Shown in pieces: positions 1 through 8,485 of a stretch of DNA of 44,423 bases (positions within the stretch are counted from its first letter, which is position 1; every line of letters starts with the position of its first letter). The notes beneath the pieces are model-generated. The model was not told where the DNA came from. It searched no databases and was given only the letters and a program-made list of their open reading frames with translations. The DNA comes from Candidatus Paraburkholderia schumanniana (GTDB taxonomy: Bacteria > Pseudomonadota > Gammaproteobacteria > Burkholderiales > Burkholderiaceae): positions 1-44,423 of the forward strand of contig LFJH01000002.1 of NCBI GenBank assembly GCA_001189335.2, in the 5' to 3' direction. Position numbers and translations under genes: made by a program.

Positions 1-67
1 AATCGCCTTGCCGCATACGGACAAGGACTTGGCGGTACTCGAACAACTCGAACCTCCTGTTGGCCAT
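1..67 (-). CDS. istA: IS21-family transposase IstA, N-terminus (partial)
   Basis: The first 22 codons of an IstA-type DDE transposase lie here. The protein starts MANRRFE and carries YRQVLVRMRQG, a segment I recognise as the conserved N-terminal helix region of one IS21 IstA subgroup, just before the helix-turn-helix. IstA carries out strand transfer and works with the ATPase helper IstB, whose gene normally follows but is off the window. The ATG at 67 follows a GGAG core seven bases upstream, which is buried in a perfect hairpin (68-98). Only the start is visible, so whether the gene is intact cannot be judged. Confidence 0.75.
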   Translation of the reverse strand, partial: MANRRFELFEYRQVLVRMRQGD

Positions 68-98
68 GGACGCTCCGTTCAAATAGAACGGAGCGTCC
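68..98 (-). promoter_or_regulatory. Perfect 13-bp hairpin sequestering the istA ribosome-binding site
   Basis: GGACGCTCCGTTC (68-80) and GAACGGAGCGTCC (86-98) are perfect inverted repeats separated by five bases. On the istA strand, the 3' arm contains the GGAG Shine-Dalgarno core and ends directly against the ATG. A transcript covering this region would fold and hide the ribosome-binding site. Several IS families limit transposase translation from outside transcription in this way; that role is inferred here from position alone. Confidence 0.7.
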
Positions 99-150
99 CG
101 ACTTGGAAAATTCGAATCGCGTTCTAGCCCCGATGCTGCTGGCGCCTATG

Positions 151-258
151 TGCCGCCCTTCGGGTGGCTCCTTTACGCCGCACGTGGGGTGGCGCCATTA
201 CGCCGCCTCTCAGGTGGCGCCTTTATGCCGCCCTCGAAATGGCTCCATAGTGCCGCAC
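151..258. repeat. 25-bp terminal tandem repeats of the IS21 element
   Basis: Four consecutive 25-bp units lie at 151-175, 176-200, 201-225 and 226-250, followed by a partial unit at 251-258; a weaker unit may precede at 126-150. Each begins YGCCGC and contains GGTGGC or ATGGC near the middle, and the period is exact. Such arrays at the ends of IS21 elements are regarded as transposase-binding sites. They are contiguous and without spacers, so they are not a CRISPR array. Confidence 0.75.
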
Positions 259-265
259 AGTGACA

Positions 266-961
266 GGCGGGCTTGTCGTCGACCTTCGAATAGATGACGT
301 GCGCCGGAATCACCGATGCCACCGACATGCCGAGCCAGTCGTAGGGGCGCACGTCGGCGGCGAGGATTTCGTCGAGCGTGCGGTCGTCGGTCGGCAGCGC
401 CACGTGCGAATCCGCCTCCGCAAAACCGTGTCCTGGAAAGTGCTTGCCGCAATTCGCCATGCCCGCAAGCGCGAGACCGTAATTCAGGCTCTTCGCCAGC
501 ATCGTCACGACGCGCGGATCGCCGTGCAGCGCGCGATCGCCGATCACTTTCGACTGCCCGTAGTCCAGATCGAGCACGGGCGTGAAGCTCATGTCGATGC
601 CGCACGCCCGCAGCTCCGCCGCCAGCACATAGCCGAACGCCGTCGCGGCCTTGGTCGCGGCGAGGACGTCGCGGTCCCACAGCTCGCCCAGCCTGCCCGG
701 CGCGGGCAGCACCGTGAAGCCGTCGGTGCGGAAACGCTGCACGCGCCCGCCTTCGTGATCGACGGCGATCAGGATGTCGTCCCGCACCGCGCGAATCGCA
801 TCCGTCAGCGCGACGAGCTGCGCGCGGTCCTTGAAATGGCGCGCGAAAAGAATGATGCCGCCCGCCATCGGATGCGTGAGGCGCTCGATATCCGCGTCGG
901 TGAGCGTCGTGCCGGCGACGTCGAACATGACGGGGCCAGGAGTGCGTTTCATCGGGTTCAA
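266..961 (-). pseudogene. nagZ: Beta-N-acetylhexosaminidase NagZ, truncated by IS21 insertion
   Basis: NagZ releases N-acetylglucosamine from cytoplasmic anhydromuropeptides during cell-wall recycling. The 232 remaining codons include AVDHEGGRVQRFR, the GKHFPGHG loop and DSHVALP, all typical of glycoside hydrolase family 3 NagZ. Burkholderia homologues run to about 340 residues. The sequence stops being NagZ-like after VDDKPA, where the IS end begins; about 30 IS-encoded residues follow before a stop at 173. The lost part contains the SDDL-type motif carrying the catalytic aspartate, so the product should be inactive. It is the last gene of the rpoE-to-nagZ run, 27 bp after acpS. Confidence 0.88.
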
Positions 962-988
962 TGGGCTTTTGCGTTGATTGGATTGAAG

Positions 989-1393
989 TCAAACCTTATC
1001 AGGCACTTCCGCGATCACGAACGACACCGCATAGTCGCGCTCGTCGCTCACGGTGACCTGCGAGATGATATGGCGTTGCGCGAGCCATTCGGCGAGTTCG
1101 CCCGACGCGACGCATACCGGCTTGCCGCTCGGCTCGTTGAGCGTCTGCAGCGCGCGCCAGGTCATCGGCCAGCGCATGCCGAGGTCGATCGCTTTCGAAA
1201 AAGCTTCTTTCGCGGAAAAGCGCGTCGCGAGAAACGCGAGGCCGCGCACTTCCGAACGCGCGCGCCGCGCGTGATAGACGCGCAACTCGTCCGGCCCGAG
1301 CACCTTTTCGGCGAAGCGGCCCTTGGTGCGCTCCATCACCGCCGCGACGCGGCTCACCTGCACGAGGTCCGTGCCGATTCCGTAGATGGCCAT
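989..1393 (-). CDS. acpS: Holo-[acyl-carrier-protein] synthase
   Basis: This 134-residue enzyme transfers 4'-phosphopantetheine from coenzyme A to the serine of apo-ACP, making it competent for fatty-acid synthesis; its substrate AcpP is encoded at 14414-14653. The N-terminus [11 protein letters not shown] holds the metal-binding aspartate, and [11 protein letters not shown] (residues 58-68) is the second AcpS signature with the catalytic glutamate. Length is normal. The ATG at 1393 is chosen because GIGTD must lie within the first ten residues; the frame continues upstream in pdxJ sequence that is not AcpS-like. It lies 11 bp downstream of pdxJ and is probably co-transcribed. Intact, as expected for an essential gene. 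Confidence 0.95.
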   Translation of the reverse strand: MAIYGIGTDLVQVSRVAAVMERTKGRFAEKVLGPDELRVYHARRARSEVRGLAFLATRFSAKEAFSKAIDLGMRWPMTWRALQTLNEPSGKPVCVASGELAEWLAQRHIISQVTVSDERDYAVSFVIAEVPDKV

Positions 1394-1404
1394 GGCCCGC
1401 CCAG

Positions 1405-2178
1405 TCAGCGCGCGTTGTTCGCGGCGAGGCGCGAGGCGACCATGATCGCCTTCATCTCGCGCACGGCGTTGTCCCAGCCGGCGAAGATCGAATGCGCGAC
1501 GATCGCATGCCCGATGTTCAGTTCGACGATGCCCGGCAGCGCCGCGATCGCCTGCACGTTGGTGTAGTGCAGGCCGTGGCCCGCATTGACCTTGAGGCCG
1601 AGCGAGTTGCCGAAATCGACGCTCGCCGCGACGCGCTCGAACTCGCGCCGCTGCTCGGTTTCCTCGTGCGCTTCGGCATAGCGGCCCGTATGCAGTTCGA
1701 TGACGGGCGCGCCCGCTTCCTGCGCGGCGCGAATCTGCGTCTCGTCCGGATCGGTGAACAGCGACACGCGCACGCCCACATCGGCGAGCTGCTTGCATGC
1801 GGCCTTCACTTCTTCGAACTGACCCGCGACATCGAGGCCGCCTTCCGTCGTCACTTCCTGGCGTTTTTCCGGCACGAGGCAGACATCGTGCGGCTCGATC
1901 TCACAGGCGATGTCGAGCATCTCCCGCATCACGGCGCATTCCAGGTTCATGCGGGTCTTGAGGAGCGGACGCAGCGTGCGCACATCGGCATCGACGATAT
2001 GGCGCCGGTCCTCACGCAGATGCAGTGTGATGGCGTCGGCGCCCGCTTCCTCGGCGGCGAGCGCCGCGCGAATCGGATCGGGATACGACGTGCCGCGCGC
2101 GTTGCGCAACGTGGCGACGTGATCGATGTTCACGCCCAGATCGATCACGCTCGCAGGCGATGAGAGAAAGAAGCTCAT
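1405..2178 (-). CDS. pdxJ: Pyridoxine 5'-phosphate synthase
   Basis: PdxJ condenses 3-amino-2-oxopropyl phosphate with 1-deoxyxylulose 5-phosphate to form pyridoxine 5'-phosphate, the last ring-closing step of the DXP-dependent vitamin B6 pathway. The 257 residues carry the family motifs in order: [36 protein letters not shown] and ELNIGHAIV, consistent with the TIM-barrel active site. Length is normal. The start overlaps the recO stop by 4 bp, indicating translational coupling. The recO-pdxJ-acpS order is conserved in many proteobacteria. Confidence 0.95.
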   Translation of the reverse strand: MSFFLSSPASVIDLGVNIDHVATLRNARGTSYPDPIRAALAAEEAGADAITLHLREDRRHIVDADVRTLRPLLKTRMNLECAVMREMLDIACEIEPHDVCLVPEKRQEVTTEGGLDVAGQFEEVKAACKQLADVGVRVSLFTDPDETQIRAAQEAGAPVIELHTGRYAEAHEETEQRREFERVAASVDFGNSLGLKVNAGHGLHYTNVQAIAALPGIVELNIGHAIVAHSIFAGWDNAVREMKAIMVASRLAANNAR

Positions 2179-3050
2179 AGTTTTTGCAGGTCGATCAGTA
2201 TCTGACGGGTAGCGAGCGGCGTGCCGCCCAGGTAATGATTCAGCAGGAAGCGCATCAGCGTCTTGCTTTGCGCGGCGGTCTGCGAGCTAGTGTAATCGTC
2301 CCGCTCCATGTCGATGAGCGTCTGGCCCGAGATCACCGGCCATTGCGCTGCGAGATCGTCGGAGGCGTCGCGCACGCCGCGGTCGGGATCGAAGACGTAG
2401 CGGCCTTCGGGCACGACCTGCTGGCGCGTGACGGTGCGCATCAGGTTCATCGCGTAGCCGGTTTCGCGCAGCAGCACGCGCTCGAACGAGCGCAGCACCT
2501 GCACGGCGGGCTCATCGTGCGCTAGGCGCGAAAGCGTTAGGACATAGTGATTGAAGAGCGCCGGATGCGCGTCCTCGCGCGCGCAGAACTTCACGAGCAG
2601 CTCGTTGACGTAGAAGCCGCAAAGCAGCGCGTCGCCGGTCAGAGGCAGCATGCCGCCGACCCATTCGGCGCTCGTCAGCGTGCGGACTTCACCCTTGCCG
2701 GACCATGACAGCCCGAGCGGCTGAAACGTCTGCAACACGCCGCGCAGCGCGGAATGCGGCCGTTTGGCGCCCTTCGCGACCAGCGCGACGCGCCCGTAGT
2801 CGCGCGAGAAGACATCGATGATGAGACTCGTCTCGCGATACGGATAACTGTGCAGCACGAAGCCCGGCTGCTCGGCGATACGGAAATCGGAGCGCGGCCG
2901 CGTCGCCGCGCCTTCGCTGGCGGACGGCGCCGCCGCTCGCGCGCGCTTCTTCGCGACGCGCGCCGCAGGACGCTCGCTCGCCTCGAAATCGTCATCGGGA
3001 CGATCGTCGGCGGGGGGGATCATCCGCGCGTCGTTCGTGCCGTCGTCCAT
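2175..3050 (-). CDS. recO: DNA repair protein RecO
   Basis: RecO works with RecR to load RecA on SSB-coated single-stranded DNA in gap repair. The OB-fold region starts at [20 protein letters not shown], preceded by an Arg/Ala-rich extension of about 60 residues, so the protein (291 residues) is longer than E. coli RecO (about 240). The middle part [12 protein letters not shown] and the C-terminus [10 protein letters not shown] match the family. The ATG at 3050 is the furthest upstream; an internal start would remove the low-complexity extension, so the true N-terminus is uncertain. It lies 16 bp after era and overlaps pdxJ by 4 bp. Confidence 0.92.
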   Translation of the reverse strand: MDDGTNDARMIPPADDRPDDDFEASERPAARVAKKRARAAAPSASEGAATRPRSDFRIAEQPGFVLHSYPYRETSLIIDVFSRDYGRVALVAKGAKRPHSALRGVLQTFQPLGLSWSGKGEVRTLTSAEWVGGMLPLTGDALLCGFYVNELLVKFCAREDAHPALFNHYVLTLSRLAHDEPAVQVLRSFERVLLRETGYAMNLMRTVTRQQVVPEGRYVFDPDRGVRDASDDLAAQWPVISGQTLIDMERDDYTSSQTAAQSKTLMRFLLNHYLGGTPLATRQILIDLQKL

Positions 3051-3066
3051 GAGTGCGGTCCGTGCC

Positions 3067-3966
3067 TCATTCGTAGCCGTATGCGCGCAGGCCCGCTTCG
3101 TTGTCGGCCCAGCCGCTCTTCACCTTGACGAAGGTTTCGAGATACACGGGGCCGTCGAAGAACTTCTCCATGTCGAGGCGCGCCTCGGTGCTGATCTGCT
3201 TAAGCTTCGCGCCCTTCTGGCCGATGATCATCGCCTTGTGGCCGTCGCGGTCGACGAGGATCGTCGCGAAGACGCGGCGCAGCCTGCCTTCGGTCTCGAA
3301 CTTGTCGATGAGCACGGTGCTCGTGTACGGCAGTTCGTCACTGGTCCAGCGGAACACTTTCTCGCGCAGGATTTCGGCCGCGAGGAAACGTTCGCTGCGA
3401 TCGGTCAGATCGTCCTCGCCGTAGATCGGCTCGCCTTCCGGCAGATACGGCCTGACGATTTGCAGCAGGCGCTTGATGTCATCCGGGTTCTTCGCCGACA
3501 GCGGCACGATCTCACGAAAATCGCGCAGGGCGGACATCTGCTGCATGAACGGAAAGAGCGAGTCCTTGTCGCCCACGCGATCGAGCTTGTTGGCGATGAG
3601 CAGCGTCGGCGTGCCGGTCGGTATCAGATCGAGCACCTTCTGATCGTCGGGGCCGAAGCGGCCGGCTTCGATCACGAACAGAATGGCATCGACGGACATC
3701 AGCGTCGAGCTCACCGCGCGGTTCAGCGAGCGATTAAGCGCGCCGCTGTGGCGAGTCTGGAAGCCGGGCGTGTCGACGAAGATGTACTGCGTATCGTCGA
3801 TCGTATTGATGCCGGTGATGCAGTGGCGCGTCGTCTGCGCCTTGCGCGACGTGATGCTCACCTTCTGGCCGACGAGCGCGTTCATGAGCGTCGACTTGCC
3901 GACATTCGGCCTGCCGACGATCGCGACCATGCCGCAGCGGAAACCGGAAAAAGTAGGAGCGTTCAT
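3067..3966 (-). CDS. era: GTPase Era
   Basis: Era is an essential GTPase that binds 16S rRNA near its 3' end and helps mature the 30S subunit. The 299 residues show the G1 loop [10 protein letters not shown]3 DTPGF and G4 NKLD, then a C-terminal KH domain with [10 protein letters not shown]. Length equals that of other Era proteins. It follows rnc by 59 bp; the rnc-era-recO order is classical, linking RNase III processing of rRNA with ribosome assembly. Intact. Confidence 0.96.
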   Translation of the reverse strand: MNAPTFSGFRCGMVAIVGRPNVGKSTLMNALVGQKVSITSRKAQTTRHCITGINTIDDTQYIFVDTPGFQTRHSGALNRSLNRAVSSTLMSVDAILFVIEAGRFGPDDQKVLDLIPTGTPTLLIANKLDRVGDKDSLFPFMQQMSALRDFREIVPLSAKNPDDIKRLLQIVRPYLPEGEPIYGEDDLTDRSERFLAAEILREKVFRWTSDELPYTSTVLIDKFETEGRLRRVFATILVDRDGHKAMIIGQKGAKLKQISTEARLDMEKFFDGPVYLETFVKVKSGWADNEAGLRAYGYE

Positions 3967-4025
3967 AGATGTGTGCGGCGAGGTTTCGTTGGGGCGCGCG
4001 GGTGCGAGATGGGCTTCGGCGCGCG

Positions 4026-5159
4026 TCAGTGACCGGCGTCGGCGGCGCGCACGACGCGGCCTGCGGGCGCGTCCGGGCTCGCCCCGCTGCGGGTTTCCGT
4101 GCCGGACGCAAGGTCGTCGTGGCCGCCGGAAGGCGCCGGCTTCACCGCTGCGGCGGCAGCATTCCCGCCGCGCTCTGCGGCCTGCGCCGGTTCGCTTTTT
4201 GGCGCTTTCTCCGGCTTGTGGATGACGGCGCGTTCAGGCTTGTCGGCGGCCGCATAGGCGCCTACCGTCGGCTCGACATGCGTCGCCCGAATCACGGCGA
4301 GCGGCGTCGTGGCCGGGCGCTCTTCGACTGGATGCTGCACGCCGTGCGGCCCGTGATGACGCTCTCGCCGATCGGGCGAGCGCAGATCGAGCGTTACCTG
4401 GATGCCTGTGACACCGGGCACGACTTCCTGCCCGGCCTGCTTCGCCGAACGCGCGCCCTTGCGCTTCGGTTTCACGCCGAGCGTCGGCGCGGCGGCCATG
4501 ACCTCGTCGAGCGCCTTCTTCGCTGCGGCCTGTTCGGCGGCACGGCGGCTCGCGCCGGAGCCCGATACCTTGACGTCGAGCTTCGGGACCGTGCATTCGA
4601 CCTCGAATTGCTGGTTATGTGCGGCGCCGTGCGTCGCGACGACGGTGTAAGTCGGCAGCGCGATCTTGTGGCCTTGCAGATATTCCTGCAGCAGCGTCTT
4701 GGCGTCCTTGCCAATGGTGCGCGGATCGATATGATCCAGCACCGGCGTGTAGAGCCGCTTGATGACAGTGAACGCGGCGTCGAACCCGCCGTCGAGGAAG
4801 ATGGCGCCGAAGATGGCTTCGAGCGTGTCGGCGAGAATCGATGGACGGCGGAACCCGCCGTTGCGCAATTCGCCCTCCCCGAGCCTCAAACCTTCGGACA
4901 CATTGAGCGCCTGCGCGATTTCGTAAAGCGACTGCTGCTTGACCAGATTCGCGCGCACGCGGGACAGGTCGCCTTCGTCGAGTTTTCCGAATCGTTGGAA
5001 CAAAAGCGCGGCCATCACGCAATTTAGAACGGAATCGCCGAGAAACTCGAGCCGTTCATTGTGCGTGGCGCTGTGACTGCGGTGGGTCATCGCCTGGCGC
5101 AGCAATTCCGCATTGCGAAATTCGTACCGCAGCCGGCTTTCCAACGGAGAAGATGGCAT
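4026..5159 (-). CDS. rnc: Ribonuclease III with long C-terminal extension
   Basis: RNase III cleaves double-stranded RNA, including the rRNA precursor. The catalytic domain carries [13 protein letters not shown] (around residue 35), with the second acidic cluster near [13 protein letters not shown]; a dsRNA-binding domain ends around residue 226 at [13 protein letters not shown] tail of about 150 residues, rich in Pro, Ala, Arg and Glu, follows, so the protein is 377 residues against about 226 in E. coli. Long tails occur in Burkholderia RNase III, so this is likely native. The tail is probably disordered. It sits between lepB and era. Confidence 0.95.
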   Translation of the reverse strand: MPSSPLESRLRYEFRNAELLRQAMTHRSHSATHNERLEFLGDSVLNCVMAALLFQRFGKLDEGDLSRVRANLVKQQSLYEIAQALNVSEGLRLGEGELRNGGFRRPSILADTLEAIFGAIFLDGGFDAAFTVIKRLYTPVLDHIDPRTIGKDAKTLLQEYLQGHKIALPTYTVVATHGAAHNQQFEVECTVPKLDVKVSGSGASRRAAEQAAAKKALDEVMAAAPTLGVKPKRKGARSAKQAGQEVVPGVTGIQVTLDLRSPDRRERHHGPHGVQHPVEERPATTPLAVIRATHVEPTVGAYAAADKPERAVIHKPEKAPKSEPAQAAERGGNAAAAAVKPAPSGGHDDLASGTETRSGASPDAPAGRVVRAADAGH

Positions 5160-5299
5160 GGAGAGAGTATAACGCGGGCGCGCGGACGGACGATTCCGCC
5201 AGCCATCGCCGGAAAACGCGTGCCGAGACGGTGTTAGCCGCGCTTCTTCACGCCGTTTCGAAGCTTGTCTTGATGATCGGGAACGCCGGCTGTCGGAGC

Positions 5300-5326
5300 G
5301 TGACGAGCCGGCGCGCTGCTCGTCAC
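5300..5326. repeat. 9-bp inverted repeat at the lepB stop codon
   Basis: GTGACGAGC (5300-5308) pairs perfectly with GCTCGTCAC (5318-5326), with nine bases between. The right arm contains the lepB stop codon (5323-5325). No T-run follows on the lepB strand, so it does not look like an intrinsic terminator; it may stabilise an mRNA end or mark a processing site between lepB and rnc. The rest of the 163-bp lepB-rnc gap shows no convincing gene. Confidence 0.45.
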
Positions 5327-6219
5327 TGGAACGAGCCGATGCGCTTCAGATTGCTGAAGTTCATCCAGATGAAGAACGCACGACCCACGATGTTCTTGTC
5401 CGGCACGAAACCCCAGTAGCGGCTGTCCGCGCTGTTGTCACGGTTGTCGCCCATCATGAAGTAGTGGCCCGGCGGCACCTTGCACGTGACGCCCTGCGCG
5501 TTGTAGTTGCAGTTGTCACGGAACGTGAAATCGTCCGCGCCGACGACGAAAGGCGGCACTTGCGGATTGTTGAGGATGTTGTTCTTGCGGCCGTCGAGGT
5601 CTTCGGTGAACTGCTTCGCGTAGCCGATGCGCTCGTCGTCGAAATAATCGGGCTGCGCCGTTTCGGGCACGGGCTTGCCGTTGATCGTGAGCTTCTTGTC
5701 CTCGTAGGCGACGGTGTCGCCCGGCAGGCCGATGACACGCTTGATGTAGTCGACCGACTCGTCCTTCGGATAGCGGAACACGACCACGTCGCCTCGCTGC
5801 AGGGGACGGCCTTCCGTCATCTTCGTGTTGGTGATCGGCAGGCGCAGGCCGTAGTCGTACTTGTTGACGAGGATGAAGTCGCCGACGAGCAGTGTCGGGA
5901 CCATCGAGCCGGACGGAATCTTGAACGGCTCGATGATGAACGAGCGCACCACGAACACCGCGAGAATCACCGGGAAGAAGCTCGCCGTATATTCGAGCCA
6001 CCACGGCTGACGCAGCTTGTCTTCGCGCAGACGCGCGCGGGTCTGGTCGGCGTTCTCGTCGGCGAAGCGCTCGCCCACGCGCGCCTGCTGGCGGTCGAAC
6101 TCGGCCACCGCTGCTTCCGCGGCGCGGCGCCGTTGCGGCAGGAACACCAGTTTGTCGAGGACCCAGGCAATACCCGTCAGGACGACGAGAATCAAAAGAA
6201 TCAGTGCGAAATTCATCAA
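5323..6219 (-). CDS. lepB: Signal peptidase I
   Basis: LepB is the inner-membrane serine protease that removes signal peptides from exported proteins. The 298 residues begin with a membrane segment ([19 protein letters not shown]); a second lies around residues 80-100 ([16 protein letters not shown]). The catalytic serine is in [13 protein letters not shown], the catalytic lysine in [12 protein letters not shown]...[11 protein letters not shown], and [15 protein letters not shown] is the conserved C-terminal box. Length is normal. It lies 63 bp after lepA, the common lepA-lepB pair. In related genomes I expect a small DUF4845 gene between lepB and rnc; none is seen here. Confidence 0.96.
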   Translation of the reverse strand: MMNFALILLILVVLTGIAWVLDKLVFLPQRRRAAEAAVAEFDRQQARVGERFADENADQTRARLREDKLRQPWWLEYTASFFPVILAVFVVRSFIIEPFKIPSGSMVPTLLVGDFILVNKYDYGLRLPITNTKMTEGRPLQRGDVVVFRYPKDESVDYIKRVIGLPGDTVAYEDKKLTINGKPVPETAQPDYFDDERIGYAKQFTEDLDGRKNNILNNPQVPPFVVGADDFTFRDNCNYNAQGVTCKVPPGHYFMMGDNRDNSADSRYWGFVPDKNIVGRAFFIWMNFSNLKRIGSFQ

Positions 6220-6282
6220 TCGCTTCCGGTTGTTATCGTTGTTTGGCTCGCGGCGAGCCCGACGTGCGGGATGACGGCAGCG

Positions 6283-8073
6283 TCATTCGTCCACACGCAG
6301 AATCGCGAGGAAAGCCTCTTGCGGGATCTCGACCGAGCCGACCTGCTTCATGCGCTTCTTGCCGGCCTTCTGCTTTTCGAGCAGCTTCTTCTTGCGCGTG
6401 ATGTCGCCGCCGTAGCATTTCGCGAGCACGTTCTTGCGCAGCGCCTTGATGTTTTCGCGCGCGATGATGTTCGAGCCGATGGTCGCCTGAATCGCCACGT
6501 CGTACATCTGGCGCGGAATCAGCTCCCGCATCTTCGACGCCACTTCACGGCCGCGATGCTGGCTCTGCGAACGGTGCACGATGACCGACAGCGCATCGAT
6601 CTTGTCGCCGTTGATGAGCATATCCACCTTGACCACGTCGGCCGCGCGATATTCCTTGAACTCGTAGTCCATCGACGCATAGCCGCGCGAAGTGGACTTC
6701 AGGCGATCGAAGAAGTCGAGCACGATCTCCGCCATCGGGATTTCGTAGGTGAGCTGCACCTGACGGCCGTGATATTGCATGTTGATCTGCGAGCCGCGCT
6801 TGGCCGTGCACAGTGTGATGACGGAGCCCACATATTCCTGCGGCATGTACAGGTTCACCGTGACGATCGGCTCGCGCACTTCCTCGATCTTCGACGGCTC
6901 CGGCATCTTCGCGGGGTTCTCCACCATGATGGTGGTGCCGTCGCGCTGCACGACCTCGTAGATCACCGTCGGCGCGGTGGTGATGAGGTCCATGTCGAAC
7001 TCGCGCTCGAGACGTTCCTGCACGATTTCCATGTGCAGAAGCCCGAGGAAACCGCAACGGAAGCCGAAACCCAGCGCTTGCGACACTTCCGGCTCGAACT
7101 GCAGCGACGCGTCGTTGAGCTTGAGCTTTTCCAGCGATTCGCGCAGCGCGTCGTACTGGTTCGCTTCGACGGGATACAGACCCGCGAACACCTGCGGCTT
7201 CACTTCCTTGAAACCCGGCAGCGGCTCCGTGGCCGAACGGTTCGCGACGGTGACGGTGTCGCCGACTTTCGCGGCCGTCAGTTCCTTGATGCCGGCAATC
7301 ACGAAGCCCACCTGCCCCGCGGACAATTCCGACAGGTTCGTCGACTTCGGCGCGAAGACGCCGACGTGCTCGACCGAGTATTGCGCGCCGGTCGCCATCA
7401 TCTTGATCTTGTCCTTCGGCTTCAGCGTGCCGTTGACGATGCGCACGAGCATCACGACGCCGACATAGTTGTCGAACCACGAATCGATGATGAGCGCCTG
7501 CAGCGGCACGTCCGGATCGCCCTTGGGCGGCGGCACTTTCGCGATCAGCGATTCGAGCACGTCCTCGACGCCCAGGCCCGTCTTCGCGCTGCAATGCACG
7601 GCGTCGGTCGCGTCGATGCCGATTACGTCTTCGATTTCGGCGATCGCGTTTTCGGGATTCGCCGCCGGCAGGTCGATCTTGTTGAGCACCGGCACGACTT
7701 CGACGCCCAGTTCGATGGCCGTGTAGCAGTTCGCAACCGTCTGCGCCTCGACGCCCTGGCTCGCGTCGACGACGAGCAGCGCGCCCTCGCATGCGGACAG
7801 CGAGCGGCTGACTTCGTAGGAGAAGTCGACGTGCCCCGGCGTGTCGATCAGGTTCAGGTTGTAGACCCGGCCGTCGCGCGCCTTGTAGGTCAGCGCCGCC
7901 GTCTGGGCCTTGATCGTGATGCCGCGCTCGCGCTCCAGGTCCATCGAATCGAGCACCTGCGCTTCCATCTCCCGGTCAGACAGGCCGCCGCACAACTGGA
8001 TGATGCGGTCGGCGAACGTCGACTTTCCGTGGTCGATGTGCGCAATGATCGAGAAGTTACGAATATGATCCAT
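6283..8073 (-). CDS. lepA: Elongation factor 4 (LepA)
   Basis: LepA is a translational GTPase related to EF-G that acts on stalled or early ribosomes and influences 30S biogenesis. The 596 residues show G1 AHIDHGKST, the effector region with [12 protein letters not shown]3 DTPGHVDF, G4 NKID, and the LepA-specific C-terminal domain ending near [16 protein letters not shown]. Length matches the E. coli protein (599). The ATG at 8073 is followed by [15 protein letters not shown], the usual N-terminus. An AT-rich TAAAAT-like -10 lies near 8157-8162 on the minus strand, so it may have its own promoter. Intact. Confidence 0.97.
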   Translation of the reverse strand: MDHIRNFSIIAHIDHGKSTFADRIIQLCGGLSDREMEAQVLDSMDLERERGITIKAQTAALTYKARDGRVYNLNLIDTPGHVDFSYEVSRSLSACEGALLVVDASQGVEAQTVANCYTAIELGVEVVPVLNKIDLPAANPENAIAEIEDVIGIDATDAVHCSAKTGLGVEDVLESLIAKVPPPKGDPDVPLQALIIDSWFDNYVGVVMLVRIVNGTLKPKDKIKMMATGAQYSVEHVGVFAPKSTNLSELSAGQVGFVIAGIKELTAAKVGDTVTVANRSATEPLPGFKEVKPQVFAGLYPVEANQYDALRESLEKLKLNDASLQFEPEVSQALGFGFRCGFLGLLHMEIVQERLEREFDMDLITTAPTVIYEVVQRDGTTIMVENPAKMPEPSKIEEVREPIVTVNLYMPQEYVGSVITLCTAKRGSQINMQYHGRQVQLTYEIPMAEIVLDFFDRLKSTSRGYASMDYEFKEYRAADVVKVDMLINGDKIDALSVIVHRSQSQHRGREVASKMRELIPRQMYDVAIQATIGSNIIARENIKALRKNVLAKCYGGDITRKKKLLEKQKAGKKRMKQVGSVEIPQEAFLAILRVDE

Positions 8074-8218
8074 TCAGTGCCGCAAGCCAGAAAAAGCGAA
8101 AAGGCGCGCCCTCACCAACGCGGAGCACGCCTTGAAAATTTGGGGAAAACTTCTGCATTTTAGCTGAAAACGGGTTTGCCCCGTCGGTTTTCGCCGCTCG
8201 GTGGGCGGAAGCGGCGCT

Positions 8219-8478
8219 TCACGGCCGATGGACTTCCAACGCGGCGAGAACGGCGCGCGCGGCGAGCCAGTAACGGCATAGCTCCACGCCGTCCAGCGTC
8301 AGCACGAGCACAAGCTCGTTGTAATGCGCCTCGAGCGCCGGGTCTTCGTCGATATCGATCCATTCGATCGCCACGCCGTGCCGCGCGGCGATCGGCTCCA
8401 GCTCGACCCCATGTCCTCGCACAGATGACACCAGGCGCGCCCGTAGAGGACGAAAGCCGCGCCCGGTTTCGAGGTCAT
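8219..8478 (-). pseudogene. Glutaredoxin-like (DUF836) thiol-redox gene, frameshifted
   Basis: The first 23 codons read MTSKPGAAFVLYGRAWCHLCEDM, carrying a CHLC redox pair in a thioredoxin-fold context. The rest of the protein (VELEPIAARHGVAIEWIDID to RYWLAARAV) is in another frame. The join lies at about 8408-8412, where one nucleotide appears to be missing after ATG of GAGGACATG. With that base restored, a protein of about 87 residues would result, a normal size for DUF836 proteins. It sits 7 bp after mucD and before lepA. The CxxC half would still be made as a short peptide. A sequencing error would give the same picture. Confidence 0.75.
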
Positions 8479-8485
8479 CGCGCCC

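Larger units (their letters stand above)
1..265 (-). mobile_element. IS21-family insertion sequence, istA-proximal end (partial)
   Basis: This is one end of an IS21-type element that continues beyond the left edge. Reading on the minus strand, it starts with TGTCACTGTGCGGCA at 265, passes through a block of 25-bp repeats, and then reaches the start of an IstA-like transposase. The TG start and the multiple terminal repeats are known features of the IS21 family. The boundary at 265/266 is placed where the nagZ reading frame loses its normal sequence exactly at TGTCA. The other end and the target duplication are outside the window. The family call is fairly firm; no named element is assigned. 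Confidence 0.8.

Noticed and set aside
151-258. 25-bp repeats as a possible CRISPR array
   Set aside because: The units are contiguous, imperfect and without spacers, and sit at the end of an IS21 element.
173-265. An alternative C-terminus for NagZ
   Set aside because: These 30 codons lie in the IS terminal repeats and have no relation to the glycoside hydrolase family 3 fold.
5464-8163. An 899-codon open frame on the plus strand opposite lepB and lepA
   Set aside because: It is antisense to two conserved, intact genes, is rich in Arg, Val, His and Asp as shadow frames of GC-rich genes are, and contains no family motif.
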